Below, in pieces: positions 8,313-15,833 of a stretch of 64,000 nucleotides of DNA (positions are counted from its first letter, which is position 1; the number at the start of each line of letters is the position of its first letter). The DNA is taken from positions 1-64,000 of the forward strand of contig JABARE010000019.1 in assembly GCA_019187365.1 (NCBI GenBank). Reading direction: 5' to 3'. Origin of the DNA: Saprospiraceae bacterium (lineage in GTDB: Bacteria; Bacteroidota; Bacteroidia; Chitinophagales; Saprospiraceae). Both the position numbers and the translations under genes were made by a program. Under the pieces are notes generated by a model that saw only the letters and a program-made list of their open reading frames with translations, was not told where the DNA came from and ran no database searches.

Positions 8313-9266
8313 ATGAAAATGACGATCACGTTTTTATGTCTTCTACTTGCTTTTATCTCTACGGCACAAAAAACACCCTACTTTCTGACGACCTTCTATT
8401 TTGAAGATGCCATAGGAAATATAGACAGCATTGAAGTGGGTTATGATTTGACTGCAAATCACGGCAACAATCCTGACTTTGGAGAAGTTACCGACCTATC
8501 GCCGTTTGATAGCGTATTTGATGTACGGGCAGTAAATTATTTTGAATATTATAACACTACCCCTCCAATCAATCCACTAAATTTGATTGTAAACCGTATT
8601 GTTGGCGGGGCCTCTAAGGCCGTGAACGCACCTTGTATTGGAGGAGATGATTTACTGTTTTTTATACATGCTATACATCAGCCCGTAACTATAAGTGTGA
8701 AGGATCTGGAAGAATTCAAAAAGATCGATTGTCCTGGTAAAAATAATACATGGAGTTTTTTTAGCCCGGACAGGATGTATCATTTTATTGAACCATGGGG
8801 TTGGACCTCTCATCCGTGGGTGCGGTATAGATGTATTTACAAAGGCCCTTACTCCTTATATTTGGGAGGTAGTTATACTCCTTATGGTGAGCGGCCTTAT
8901 ACTTTGCAGTATGAAATCACCGGAAGAGGGGTTGACACGATTTATGGAGTTTGCTTTACAAGAGATCATACCTTTTATCAATGCGACAGCACGTATGTCA
9001 TGGATACCCAGGAAGAGGATGGCCTGATAAATGGTGTTGTGATCTATCCCAATCCAAATTCCGGGATCATGAATGTAGAAATGAAGGGAACAGAATATGT
9101 GAACAGTTTTGAAATCTACGATCATTCGGGAAATGTTCAAAAGAGAATACCGGTTAATGAAAGGAAAGATATAAGAATTGAGGTGCCCCATTTAGTCCCT
9201 GGTATTTATTTTCTTAGAGTGAATACTAAATATGGACCCCGGGTCAGGAAGTTTGTAAAAATTTGA
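8313..9266 (+). CDS. T9SS-secreted protein of unknown family, copy 3
   Basis: 317 residues, two fewer than the other copies owing to small length changes in the middle (around GGSYTPYGERP). Signal peptide 1-18 and type A T9SS tail as in the other copies. The central domain is the most diverged of the three, with NHGNN, VNRIVGGASKAV, HAIHQPVTISV and HPWVRYRCI. The first ~145 bp are identical to copy 1 and the last ~300 bp nearly identical to copy 2. This is the last gene of the array; the unit after it consists only of spacer. Confidence 0.88.
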   Translation: MKMTITFLCLLLAFISTAQKTPYFLTTFYFEDAIGNIDSIEVGYDLTANHGNNPDFGEVTDLSPFDSVFDVRAVNYFEYYNTTPPINPLNLIVNRIVGGASKAVNAPCIGGDDLLFFIHAIHQPVTISVKDLEEFKKIDCPGKNNTWSFFSPDRMYHFIEPWGWTSHPWVRYRCIYKGPYSLYLGGSYTPYGERPYTLQYEITGRGVDTIYGVCFTRDHTFYQCDSTYVMDTQEEDGLINGVVIYPNPNSGIMNVEMKGTEYVNSFEIYDHSGNVQKRIPVNERKDIRIEVPHLVPGIYFLRVNTKYGPRVRKFVKI

Positions 9267-9292
9267 GGACAAAATGACCATCCGCGCCTTTT

Positions 9293-9415
9293 GACTCACC
9301 CGGCACTTCGTGCCACCCTCTCTTTTGCTGACGCAAAAAAGAGGGTACCCAACGGACTCACCCGGCACTTCGTGCCACCCTCTCCTTTGCTGACGCAAAA
9401 AGAGGGTACCCAACT
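9293..9415. repeat. 62-bp hairpin repeat array, 2 units
   Basis: Units begin (CTCACCC) at 9295 and 9357. The second unit has a C for T and one A fewer in the large hairpin. Shortest of the three arrays. Confidence 0.9.
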
Positions 9416-9460
9416 GAAATCATTTGTCCTTTGTTTTGCGCAAACACAATTCAAAAAAAG

Positions 9461-9527
9461 AACTCCCCCCACTTTGATCTTGGTAAAGATCAGAGAGGGG
9501 TGGCGCGCAGCCCCGGGGTAAGTCCAG
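9461..9527. repeat. Inverted relative of the 62-bp unit
   Basis: Same block as at 2341 and 5963 with minor changes (CCACTTTGATC for CCTCTTTGATC). It faces the array at 9293-9415. Confidence 0.7.
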
Positions 9528-9764
9528 GATCTCGCTCCTGAAACCGGAGGATAGCAAGCATTAAATGGAAGGTCCCTGGATGGATTTAAAATAAGGAAAT
9601 TGAGCCTCAAAATGCTTAGATTTATTTAAGCATCTGATTTAACGGAGAATAGAACTGCTTCTATCAGAAAATAAATTCAGACGCTTAAAATAAAGATCAG
9701 GTCGGTTTGATTAACGAGCTTGTTTTGTTAAAATTATGTTAAAGTAAGCGCTTTTTTATACTCC

Positions 9765-9788
9765 ATATATATATATATATATATATAT
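9765..9788. repeat. (AT)12 dinucleotide tract
   Basis: Twenty-four bases of AT repeat at the position equivalent to 2646 and 6266, but with no gene downstream. Confidence 0.88.
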
Positions 9789-10152
9789 GCAACGGAAGAG
9801 AAAGATTAAAACATTCCTGTCTTTTAAAAACCGGAGTGTGAGGGGATTCAATAACCACAAAACCCCCATCGATATGGAGAATGCAACATTTAACCCTCCA
9901 GGCAGGAGTTGACCGGATGATTCTATTAGAATGCCTGGGCATTATTCAAGCAAGCATTTGAGAACATGCTGTGACTGCTATAAAAAAGTGTTCGGGCGGT
10001 CTTTTCCAAAGTAATACATACGGTTTCTGATTTTTTTAATAGCTCCTGCTACAACCAGACCATGACCTGGACCACGGCACTCTTCATCTTATCTTTACAA
10101 GCCTAAGTAACATTATACGAATATTGCTTCATAAGTGTTTGATAATCCGCAC

Positions 10153-10187
10153 AAAATAAAAATCCCCTTATCCGAGGGGGTAAGGGG
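10153..10187 (-). terminator. Intrinsic terminator after tRNA-Lys
   Basis: On the minus strand CCCCTTA (10187-10181) pairs with TAAGGGG (10170-10164), followed by ATTTTTATTTTG. It lies 15 nt downstream of tRNA-Lys and would end the STAS-rnz-tRNA transcript. Confidence 0.72.
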
Positions 10188-10201
10188 AAATGCACTAATT
10201 G

Positions 10202-10274
10202 TGATCTGTTTGGGATTCGAACCCAAGGCCCACGGCTTAAAAGGCCGTTGCTCTACCGGCTGAGCTAACAGATC
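10202..10274 (-). tRNA. tRNA-Lys(UUU)
   Basis: 73-nt cloverleaf: acceptor GATCTGT/ACAGATC, D arm GCTC..GAGC, anticodon stem ACGGC/GCCGT with loop CTTTTAA (anticodon UUU), T arm TTGGG-TTCGAAT-CCCAA. The 3' CCA is not encoded. It lies 106 bp downstream of the RNase Z gene on the same strand, probably co-transcribed with it. Confidence 0.96.
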
Positions 10275-10380
10275 GACCGTCGATTTAAAAAATCGAGATG
10301 CAAAGATATAGCGCTCCAGGCATATTGCCAAGCCTCTGAAATCCTCACAAAATGCATTGTTTGCAGCCGGACATGACGGC

Positions 10381-11340
10381 TCAAACAGTTGCATAAGGTG
10401 CCCCTGCCTCTCGGGGCCAGGGCACGATGATTTTTAGCCCTTCCTTTCCGGTAATGACCGGAGCGAATACCGACCGACACTCCATGGCGAGCGTCTCAGG
10501 GTCTTCGTAACGCGCAGAGTAATGGCCGGTCAACAAGGCCCGAACATCTGCTTCGCGTGCGAGTTCCGCGGCCTGTACCGTAGTGCTGTGTCCGTATTCT
10601 TTCGCCGTCGCCTCCAGTTCATGCAAGAAGGTGGTCTCGTGGTAGAGCAGGTCAACCTTATGCAGGTATGGAAGTAAAGCCCGCGTATAAATAGTATCCG
10701 CGCAATACGCAAAACTTCTGCCGGGTGGTGGGCTTATTGTGTATTCTGCGTGAGCCAATCGCCTTCCGTCTGGAAGCTGAACATCTTCGCCCCGCTCCAG
10801 GGACCGCCAGCAAATTTCCGGAATGCCTTCTGCGCGAAGTCTTACGGCGTCGAGTTTTCGCCGCTCCTTCTTTTCTCTGAACAGGTAGCCTACACAGGGC
10901 ACTTTGTGCTCGAGCGGAAGGGCACTTACCCGGACGGCTTCATCATCAAAGAACTGCACTCCATTGAGCTCCCTCAGTTCATGGCACCTCAGCTCAAACT
11001 GCAATTGCGAAGTCGTCCAACCAAGCACCTGCTCACAAAATGACTGAATTCCCGGCGGGCCAAAAATTTCGAGTTTTTCGGAACGGCGCATGAGCTGAAA
11101 CGTCGTGATCAATCCTGGCAGACCGTAAACATGATCGCCATGCAGGTGTGTAATGAAAATCTGACGTATTCGCGAAATGCGCACGCCGTATTTTCGGAGC
11201 TGAAACTGCGTTCCTTCGCCACAATCTATCAGATAAAGGCGCTCGTTGACGTGGAGCAACTGACTGGAAGGGAAGCGTTCATAAGCCGGGAGGGCACCGT
11301 TGCTTCCCAGCACGAGCACCTCAAAGGTCCCGGGTTGCAT
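10381..11340 (-). CDS. rnz: Ribonuclease Z
   Basis: A 319-residue metallo-beta-lactamase-fold nuclease that removes 3' trailers from tRNA precursors, needed because the tRNAs here do not encode CCA. The signature HLHGDH (residues 65-70) binds the two zinc ions; later metal ligands are expected at the TGHYSARYED region. The length is normal for the short form. It starts 2 nt after the STAS gene stop, so the two are co-translated, and it reads toward tRNA-Lys, whose transcript is a natural substrate. Very confident assignment. Confidence 0.96.
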   Translation of the reverse strand: MQPGTFEVLVLGSNGALPAYERFPSSQLLHVNERLYLIDCGEGTQFQLRKYGVRISRIRQIFITHLHGDHVYGLPGLITTFQLMRRSEKLEIFGPPGIQSFCEQVLGWTTSQLQFELRCHELRELNGVQFFDDEAVRVSALPLEHKVPCVGYLFREKKERRKLDAVRLRAEGIPEICWRSLERGEDVQLPDGRRLAHAEYTISPPPGRSFAYCADTIYTRALLPYLHKVDLLYHETTFLHELEATAKEYGHSTTVQAAELAREADVRALLTGHYSARYEDPETLAMECRSVFAPVITGKEGLKIIVPWPREAGAPYATV

Positions 11341-11342
11341 GC

Positions 11343-11717
11343 CTACTCCTCTTCGGTTAGGTCGCGCTCGAGGTCCTCCATATAGACGTACTCTACCGCC
11401 TCTTCGATGGTTGGAATGATGGTAAGAATTCCGTCGAGTTTAGAAATTTCAATGAGTTTATGAACGCTGTCGCTCTGTATGTTGGCCATTACGAAAGAGC
11501 CGCTGTCCTTCCAGATGCGGTTTGCTGTAAGAATGGCACTCAAACCCGACGAATCGACGTAGTCAACCTGCCCAAGATCAAAAATCAGGTTGCGTACTCC
11601 TTCGTTGCGCAAAAAAACAAATTCCGATTTCAGCTGGGGTGCAATGAGGGAATTCAGGTTTTTCTCTTCGAGGGAGAAAACCGCGTAGCGGTCCTGTTTG
11701 TCCACCTGGTACTTCAT
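11343..11717 (-). CDS. STAS-domain protein (anti-sigma factor antagonist type)
   Basis: 124 residues with one STAS fold. The segment VDYVDSSGLSAI contains the DSSGL motif in which the second serine is the usual phosphorylation site of anti-anti-sigma factors such as SpoIIAA/RsbV. The C-terminus is very acidic (EDLERDLTEEE). No anti-sigma kinase or phosphatase lies nearby, so the partner is unknown. It is the first gene of a probable STAS-rnz-tRNA-Lys transcript and is divergent from clpC. Family sure, pathway unknown. Confidence 0.88.
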   Translation of the reverse strand: MKYQVDKQDRYAVFSLEEKNLNSLIAPQLKSEFVFLRNEGVRNLIFDLGQVDYVDSSGLSAILTANRIWKDSGSFVMANIQSDSVHKLIEISKLDGILTIIPTIEEAVEYVYMEDLERDLTEEE

Positions 11718-11807
11718 AGATGGGCTTAAATTATTGTAATGTCCACACTTTTACGCATTTATCTATGAATTTTTTCACATATATATATGAAAAATCCGCA
11801 AAATGCC

Positions 11808-11815
11808 TACCTTTG
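11808..11815 (+). promoter_or_regulatory. Candidate -7 element for clpC
   Basis: TACCTTTG matches the Bacteroidota -7 consensus TAnnTTTG; no TTG is found at the expected -33 spacing. It would give a leader of about 140 nt. It lies 5 bp from an opposite-strand -7 match. Confidence 0.4.
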
Positions 11816-11820
11816 AATGG

Positions 11821-11828
11821 CAAAAGTA
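11821..11828 (-). promoter_or_regulatory. Candidate -7 element for the STAS-rnz transcript
   Basis: On the minus strand TACTTTTG matches TAnnTTTG, about 100 nt upstream of the STAS start. A TTTG lies 25 nt upstream, slightly too far for a standard -33. Confidence 0.4.
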
Positions 11829-11964
11829 CTAAACTTTGGACCGAGCTGTCCATCAAATGCTCAAACGGGAGCATGGTGAACTTTGTCGCGATTAGAACAT
11901 TATTCTTTTCAGGTGCACAAGATTTCGCAATTTTAAACTTTCAACTTTTCAGCACAGGCGCTAG

Positions 11965-14511
11965 ATGAACAAAAAGTTTTCCCAAAAAGTGAAAAAAGTG
12001 CTGGCAAACAGCCGGGAAGAGTCCTTGCGTTTGGGGCACGACTACATTGGTACTGAGCACATTCTGCTGGGTCTGCTCCAGGAAAAGGACACCCTGGCCG
12101 TCAGCGTGCTCCGTTCTTTAAAGGTCGATCTCAACGACCTCAAGTTCAAGATCGAGGAATCCATCCCCGTAAAAAAGGGCAATGAGACCACTTTTCAGGT
12201 TGGCAACCTGCCACTGAACAAGCACGCGGAAAAGGTGCTCAAATTCACTTATCTCGAGGCCAAGGTCAACAAGGAGGAAGAGATCTACCCTGAGCACTTG
12301 CTGTTGAGCCTGTTAAAACACCACGACAACCTGGCATCGCAGGTATTGGAGGACTTCAACGTCGATTATGAGACTTTCCGAAATGAGTTGGAGTTCATGT
12401 CGGATCAGATGGAAAACCCCTTTGATGACCAGGATCTGCCGCAAAACGCTGCGTCGGATTCCGACCCTTATGAAGACGAACCTTCCCAAGGGAGTTACCT
12501 TCGGAAATCAGGGGTAAAATCCCAAACGCCTGTACTCGACAATTATGGACGCGACGTTTCCCGTTTGGCCGAAGAGGGCAAGCTGGATCCCATCGTCGGG
12601 CGCGACCGCGAAATCGAACGCGTTTCTCAGATATTGAGCCGGCGCAAGAAGAACAACCCGATTCTGATCGGGGAGCCGGGGGTGGGGAAAACCGCCATCA
12701 TCGAGGGCCTTGCCCTTCGCATTGTGCAAAAAAAGGTCTCTCGCACTTTGTTCAACAAGCGCATTGTCATGCTCGACCTTGCCGCTCTGGTTGCCGGGAC
12801 CAAATACCGCGGGCAGTTTGAAGAGCGCATAAAGGCCATCATGACGGAATTGGAAAAAACGCGCGACGTCATCCTTTTTATTGACGAAATCCACACCATC
12901 ATTGGTGCTGGAGGTGCGACCGGTTCGCTAGACGCTTCCAATATTTTCAAACCGGCCCTGGCACGGGGCGAACTGCAATGCATTGGGGCTTCAACCCTGG
13001 ATGAGTACCGGCAGCACATCGAAAAAGACGGTGCTCTCGATCGCAGGTTCCAAAAGGTCTTGGTCGATCCGCCAACCGTTGAAGAAACCATCCAGATCCT
13101 ACTCAACATCCGTTCAAAATACGAGGAGTTCCATTCGGTTACTTACTCCGATGAGGCATTGGTGAGTTGTGTCAAACTGAGTGATCGCTACATCACCGAC
13201 CGCTTTTTACCTGACAAAGCCATAGACGTGGTCGATGAAGTCGGTGCCAGGGTGCATTTGAAGAACATACACGTTCCTAAGCCAATAGAAGATCTGGAAA
13301 AGCAAATAGATCAGGTCAGGGAACAGAAAAACCATGCCGTCAAGAGTCAGCAATACGAAAAGGCAGCAGACTTGCGCGACCTGGAATCCAAGCTTCTCAA
13401 GAAGCTCGACCTCGCCAAGCAGGACTGGGAGACCGAAGCCAAGGCCAAGCGCTACCCCGTATCTGAAGACGACATTGCCGAAGTGGTCAGCATGATGACG
13501 GGTATACCGGTAAATAAAGTTGCTCTTTCCGAAAGCAAAAAACTCGTCAATATGGCTGATGAGATGCGCAAAGGGATCATCGGACAGGACGAAGCGGTCG
13601 ACAAGGTTTGCAAAGCCATTCAGCGCAACCGGGTAGGCCTTAAAGATCCTAAAAAACCCATCGGTACTTTTATTTTCCTTGGTCCAACCGGTGTTGGTAA
13701 AACTGAACTGGCAAAAGGTCTGGCGCGCTTCCTCTTTGACTCTGACGACGCACTCCTCCGGCTCGACATGAGCGAATACATGGAGAAATTCACCGTAAGC
13801 AGGCTCATCGGAGCGCCTCCGGGCTATGTTGGTTACGAAGAAGGCGGGCAGCTCACCGAAAAGGTGCGGCGCAAGCCCTATTCAGTCATCCTTCTGGATG
13901 AAATTGAGAAAGCCCATCCCGATGTTTACAATATATTGCTTCAGGTGCTCGACGAGGGGCAGCTCACCGACGGTCTGGGGCGGAAGGTCGACTTCAAAAA
14001 CACCATACTGATCATGACCTCCAACATCGGGGCTCGCCAGTTAAAAGACTTCGGGCAGGGTGTGGGGTTTGCTACCAAAGCACGCGTGGAGAGTCAGGAC
14101 GAAAATGTAAAAACGGTCATACGGAACGCCCTTAAAAAGACATTCTCTCCGGAATTTCTCAACCGCATCGACGATGTACTGATTTTCAACAGTCTCGACA
14201 AGCCCGAGATGCACAAAATCATACACATTGTACTTCAAAAGTTGATCGTCCGTATTGAGCAGATGGGTTATACCTTGAGCCTTGCAGACGATGCCATCGA
14301 TTTTTTAGCAGAGAAAGGATTTGACCCGCAATTCGGAGCGCGGCCTTTGCACCGGGCGGTTCAGAAATATCTGGAGGATCCGCTGGCGGAGTTTATTCTC
14401 CAGCACAGTCCGGAATCCGGAGCTAAACTCAAGGCCGTTTTGGACAAGGAAAAAGAGGGAATTAGCATTCAACTGGTTGCCAAAGCCGGTTCCGTTAAGA
14501 AATCCCAATGA
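11965..14511 (+). CDS. clpC: ATP-dependent Clp protease ATPase subunit ClpC
   Basis: 848-residue HSP100/Clp unfoldase that feeds substrates to ClpP and handles damaged proteins. Domains in order: Clp-N repeat (about 1-150), AAA+ module 1 with Walker A GEPGVGKT (236-243) and Walker B LFIDEIH, a UVR-type coiled middle domain (about 440-490), AAA+ module 2 with GPTGVGKT (about 570) and the sensor/arginine-finger region, and a C-terminal small domain. The UVR motif and short middle domain mark it as ClpC rather than ClpB. The McsA/McsB/CtsR partners of Gram-positive bacteria are not nearby. It is followed by infC after 48 bp. Confidence 0.95.
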   Translation: MNKKFSQKVKKVLANSREESLRLGHDYIGTEHILLGLLQEKDTLAVSVLRSLKVDLNDLKFKIEESIPVKKGNETTFQVGNLPLNKHAEKVLKFTYLEAKVNKEEEIYPEHLLLSLLKHHDNLASQVLEDFNVDYETFRNELEFMSDQMENPFDDQDLPQNAASDSDPYEDEPSQGSYLRKSGVKSQTPVLDNYGRDVSRLAEEGKLDPIVGRDREIERVSQILSRRKKNNPILIGEPGVGKTAIIEGLALRIVQKKVSRTLFNKRIVMLDLAALVAGTKYRGQFEERIKAIMTELEKTRDVILFIDEIHTIIGAGGATGSLDASNIFKPALARGELQCIGASTLDEYRQHIEKDGALDRRFQKVLVDPPTVEETIQILLNIRSKYEEFHSVTYSDEALVSCVKLSDRYITDRFLPDKAIDVVDEVGARVHLKNIHVPKPIEDLEKQIDQVREQKNHAVKSQQYEKAADLRDLESKLLKKLDLAKQDWETEAKAKRYPVSEDDIAEVVSMMTGIPVNKVALSESKKLVNMADEMRKGIIGQDEAVDKVCKAIQRNRVGLKDPKKPIGTFIFLGPTGVGKTELAKGLARFLFDSDDALLRLDMSEYMEKFTVSRLIGAPPGYVGYEEGGQLTEKVRRKPYSVILLDEIEKAHPDVYNILLQVLDEGQLTDGLGRKVDFKNTILIMTSNIGARQLKDFGQGVGFATKARVESQDENVKTVIRNALKKTFSPEFLNRIDDVLIFNSLDKPEMHKIIHIVLQKLIVRIEQMGYTLSLADDAIDFLAEKGFDPQFGARPLHRAVQKYLEDPLAEFILQHSPESGAKLKAVLDKEKEGISIQLVAKAGSVKKSQ

Positions 14512-14528
14512 GTTATCGGGCGTACTTG

Positions 14529-14536
14529 TATTTTTG
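14529..14536 (+). promoter_or_regulatory. Candidate -7 element for infC
   Basis: TATTTTTG matches TAnnTTTG and lies 18 bp downstream of the clpC stop; no clear -33 element. It would start the infC-rpmI-rplT transcript close to the infC start. Confidence 0.4.
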
Positions 14537-14559
14537 CGTAGCCATTTAAAAAACTTCAT

Positions 14560-15147
14560 TTGAGCATTAGAGGACCTGTAACCAATAAGAAAGACGCCTT
14601 AAAAAGCCAATACCGCCTGAACAAGGCGATTCGGAGCCCACAAATACGCCTGGTCGGAGAAGATTTCGACGAAATCAGCGAAATAGCCGGCAAAAAAGTA
14701 GAGGCGGGTGTATACCAAACCCTTCAAGCCTTAAAATGGGCGGAGGACCTCGGCATAGACCTGGTAGAGATTACCGACAAGGCCGACATTCCTGTCTGCA
14801 AGATCATCGATTTTAACAAATTCCTGTACCTCAAGCGCAAGAAGGAAAAAGAGATCAAAGCGAAGACAGCAAAGACCGTTCTGAAGGAAATCCGGTTTGG
14901 GCCTTCAACCGATGACCACGATTTTGACTTTAAGCTAAAGCACGCCATCAAGTTTCTCGAGGAGGGGGCCAAAGTGAAAGCCTACGTCCATTTTCGTGGC
15001 CGTGCCATTGTCTTTAAAGAGCGGGGGGAGCTGTTGTTGCTCAAGTTTATCAAGGAGCTGGAGAACTATGGCGGCACGGAGGAGCTGCCAAAACTGGAGG
15101 GGAAGAGGATGCACGTGATCATATCCCCCAAGAAAAAATCCAACTAA
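14560..15147 (+). CDS. infC: Translation initiation factor IF-3
   Basis: 195 residues; binds the 30S subunit, prevents premature 50S joining and checks start-codon pairing. The N-terminal domain (YRLNKAIRSPQIRLVGE) and C-terminal domain (KEIRFGPSTDDHDFDFKLKHA) flank a lysine-rich linker (LKRKKEKEIKAKT). No ATG precedes the conserved start: the available codons are TTG at 14560 and ATT at 14566. A rare start codon is typical of infC, because IF-3 discriminates against such codons and so limits its own synthesis. That autocontrol is known from E. coli and inferred here. First gene of the infC-rpmI-rplT set. Confidence 0.94.
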   Translation: MSIRGPVTNKKDALKSQYRLNKAIRSPQIRLVGEDFDEISEIAGKKVEAGVYQTLQALKWAEDLGIDLVEITDKADIPVCKIIDFNKFLYLKRKKEKEIKAKTAKTVLKEIRFGPSTDDHDFDFKLKHAIKFLEEGAKVKAYVHFRGRAIVFKERGELLLLKFIKELENYGGTEELPKLEGKRMHVIISPKKKSN

Positions 15148-15173
15148 GAGGTTCAGCCTGTCTGAGCATTTCT

Positions 15174-15181
15174 TACCTTTG
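15174..15181 (+). promoter_or_regulatory. Candidate -7 element for rpmI-rplT
   Basis: TACCTTTG, a full match to TAnnTTTG, 25 bp upstream of the rpmI ATG. No matching -33 TTG. It could give rpmI and rplT an internal promoter. Confidence 0.4.
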
Positions 15182-15205
15182 CACCCTTAAAAACTTCAAC
15201 CGCAT

Positions 15206-15403
15206 ATGCCAAAGGTTAAAACGCACTCCGGTGCCAAGAAGCGCATGAAGCTGACGGGTAAAAACAAGGTCAAGAGTTTTCAGGCCAACAGTTCCCACCT
15301 TTTTCGCAACAAATCGAAAAAGGCAAAGGGGCGTCATGACGCATCGGTAGTCGTGGATCCTACGGAAGAAAAGCGAATGAAGCGATTGTTAGGAGTTGGA
15401 TAA
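15206..15403 (+). CDS. rpmI: 50S ribosomal protein L35
   Basis: 65 residues, the normal length, starting MPKVKTHSGAKKR, the hallmark of L35, and highly basic. It sits in the 50S subunit. It lies 58 bp after infC and 58 bp before rplT, the conserved infC-rpmI-rplT order. In other bacteria this operon is repressed by L20 binding to the leader; nothing in the sequence proves that here. Confidence 0.97.
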   Translation: MPKVKTHSGAKKRMKLTGKNKVKSFQANSSHLFRNKSKKAKGRHDASVVVDPTEEKRMKRLLGVG

Positions 15404-15461
15404 ATTGTTCATTATCAAGGTTAAGTGCGTCCACCGACGCCTCTTGTAAAACACAAAAGCC

Positions 15462-15812
15462 ATGCCTCGTTCTGTAAATGCCGTTGCCTCCCGGCAGCGT
15501 AGAAAGAAAATCATGAAGGCCGCCCGCGGTTATTTCGGGGGCCGCTCCAAGGTGTACACGGTAGCTAAAAACGCCGTAGAGAAGGCAATGAAGTATGCCT
15601 TCAAGCACCGCAGGGAGAAAAAGCGTGCCTTCCGCAGGTTGTGGATTGCCCGTATCAATGCCGGTGCACGAACCCACGGCATGAATTATTCTACCCTGAT
15701 CCATGGTTTAAAAACCCTGAACATCGACCTGAACCGCAAGGTCCTGGCCGATCTCGCCATGAATCATCCTCAGGCCTTCCAGGCGGTGGTGGACCGGATT
15801 CGCCAGGCATAA
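15462..15812 (+). CDS. rplT: 50S ribosomal protein L20
   Basis: 116 residues, the usual size, with the N-terminal basic extension ([23 protein letters not shown]) that threads into 23S rRNA and the globular C-terminal part ([13 protein letters not shown]). It is needed for early 50S assembly and is often the translational repressor of its own operon. It is last in the set and converges with the permease gene, 21 bp between stops, with no obvious terminator. Confidence 0.97.
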   Translation: MPRSVNAVASRQRRKKIMKAARGYFGGRSKVYTVAKNAVEKAMKYAFKHRREKKRAFRRLWIARINAGARTHGMNYSTLIHGLKTLNIDLNRKVLADLAMNHPQAFQAVVDRIRQA

Positions 15813-15833
15813 TTTTCCATTCTGAAATCATTC

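Larger units (their letters stand above)
1..10051. repeat. Tandem array of ~3.6-kb protease/partner units
   Basis: Three direct repeats of about 3.6 kb, each made of a metallopeptidase gene, a coupled secreted-protein gene and a long spacer. Corresponding points are the ends of the first genes at 1120, 4680 and 8310, giving periods of 3560 and 3630 bp. The first unit is already under way at base 1, so the array begins outside the window. The last unit lacks a following gene: similarity to the other spacers stops at about 10051, inside a leader hairpin. Base 1 to about 1267 appears identical to about 7191-8457, while other stretches differ at many sites, so sequence exchange between copies or recent duplication is inferred. 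No transposase or integrase is visible in it. Confidence 0.93.
9267..10051. other. Spacer 3 (orphan leader at array end)
   Basis: About 785 bp with the same order of elements as spacers 1 and 2, but leading into unrelated sequence at 10051 instead of a peptidase gene. The leader hairpin near 9929-9957 has a mismatched right arm, and two T residues after the AT tract are lost, consistent with decay of a now useless leader. No gene seen. The following stretch up to the terminator at 10153 also holds nothing recognisable. Confidence 0.8.

Noticed and set aside
1..10051. Composite transposon explanation for the triplicated units
   Set aside because: No transposase, terminal inverted repeats or target duplications were found; tandem duplication explains the pattern.
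10113..10394. 93-codon minus-strand frame over tRNA-Lys
   Set aside because: It covers the tRNA and terminator, so it is not coding.
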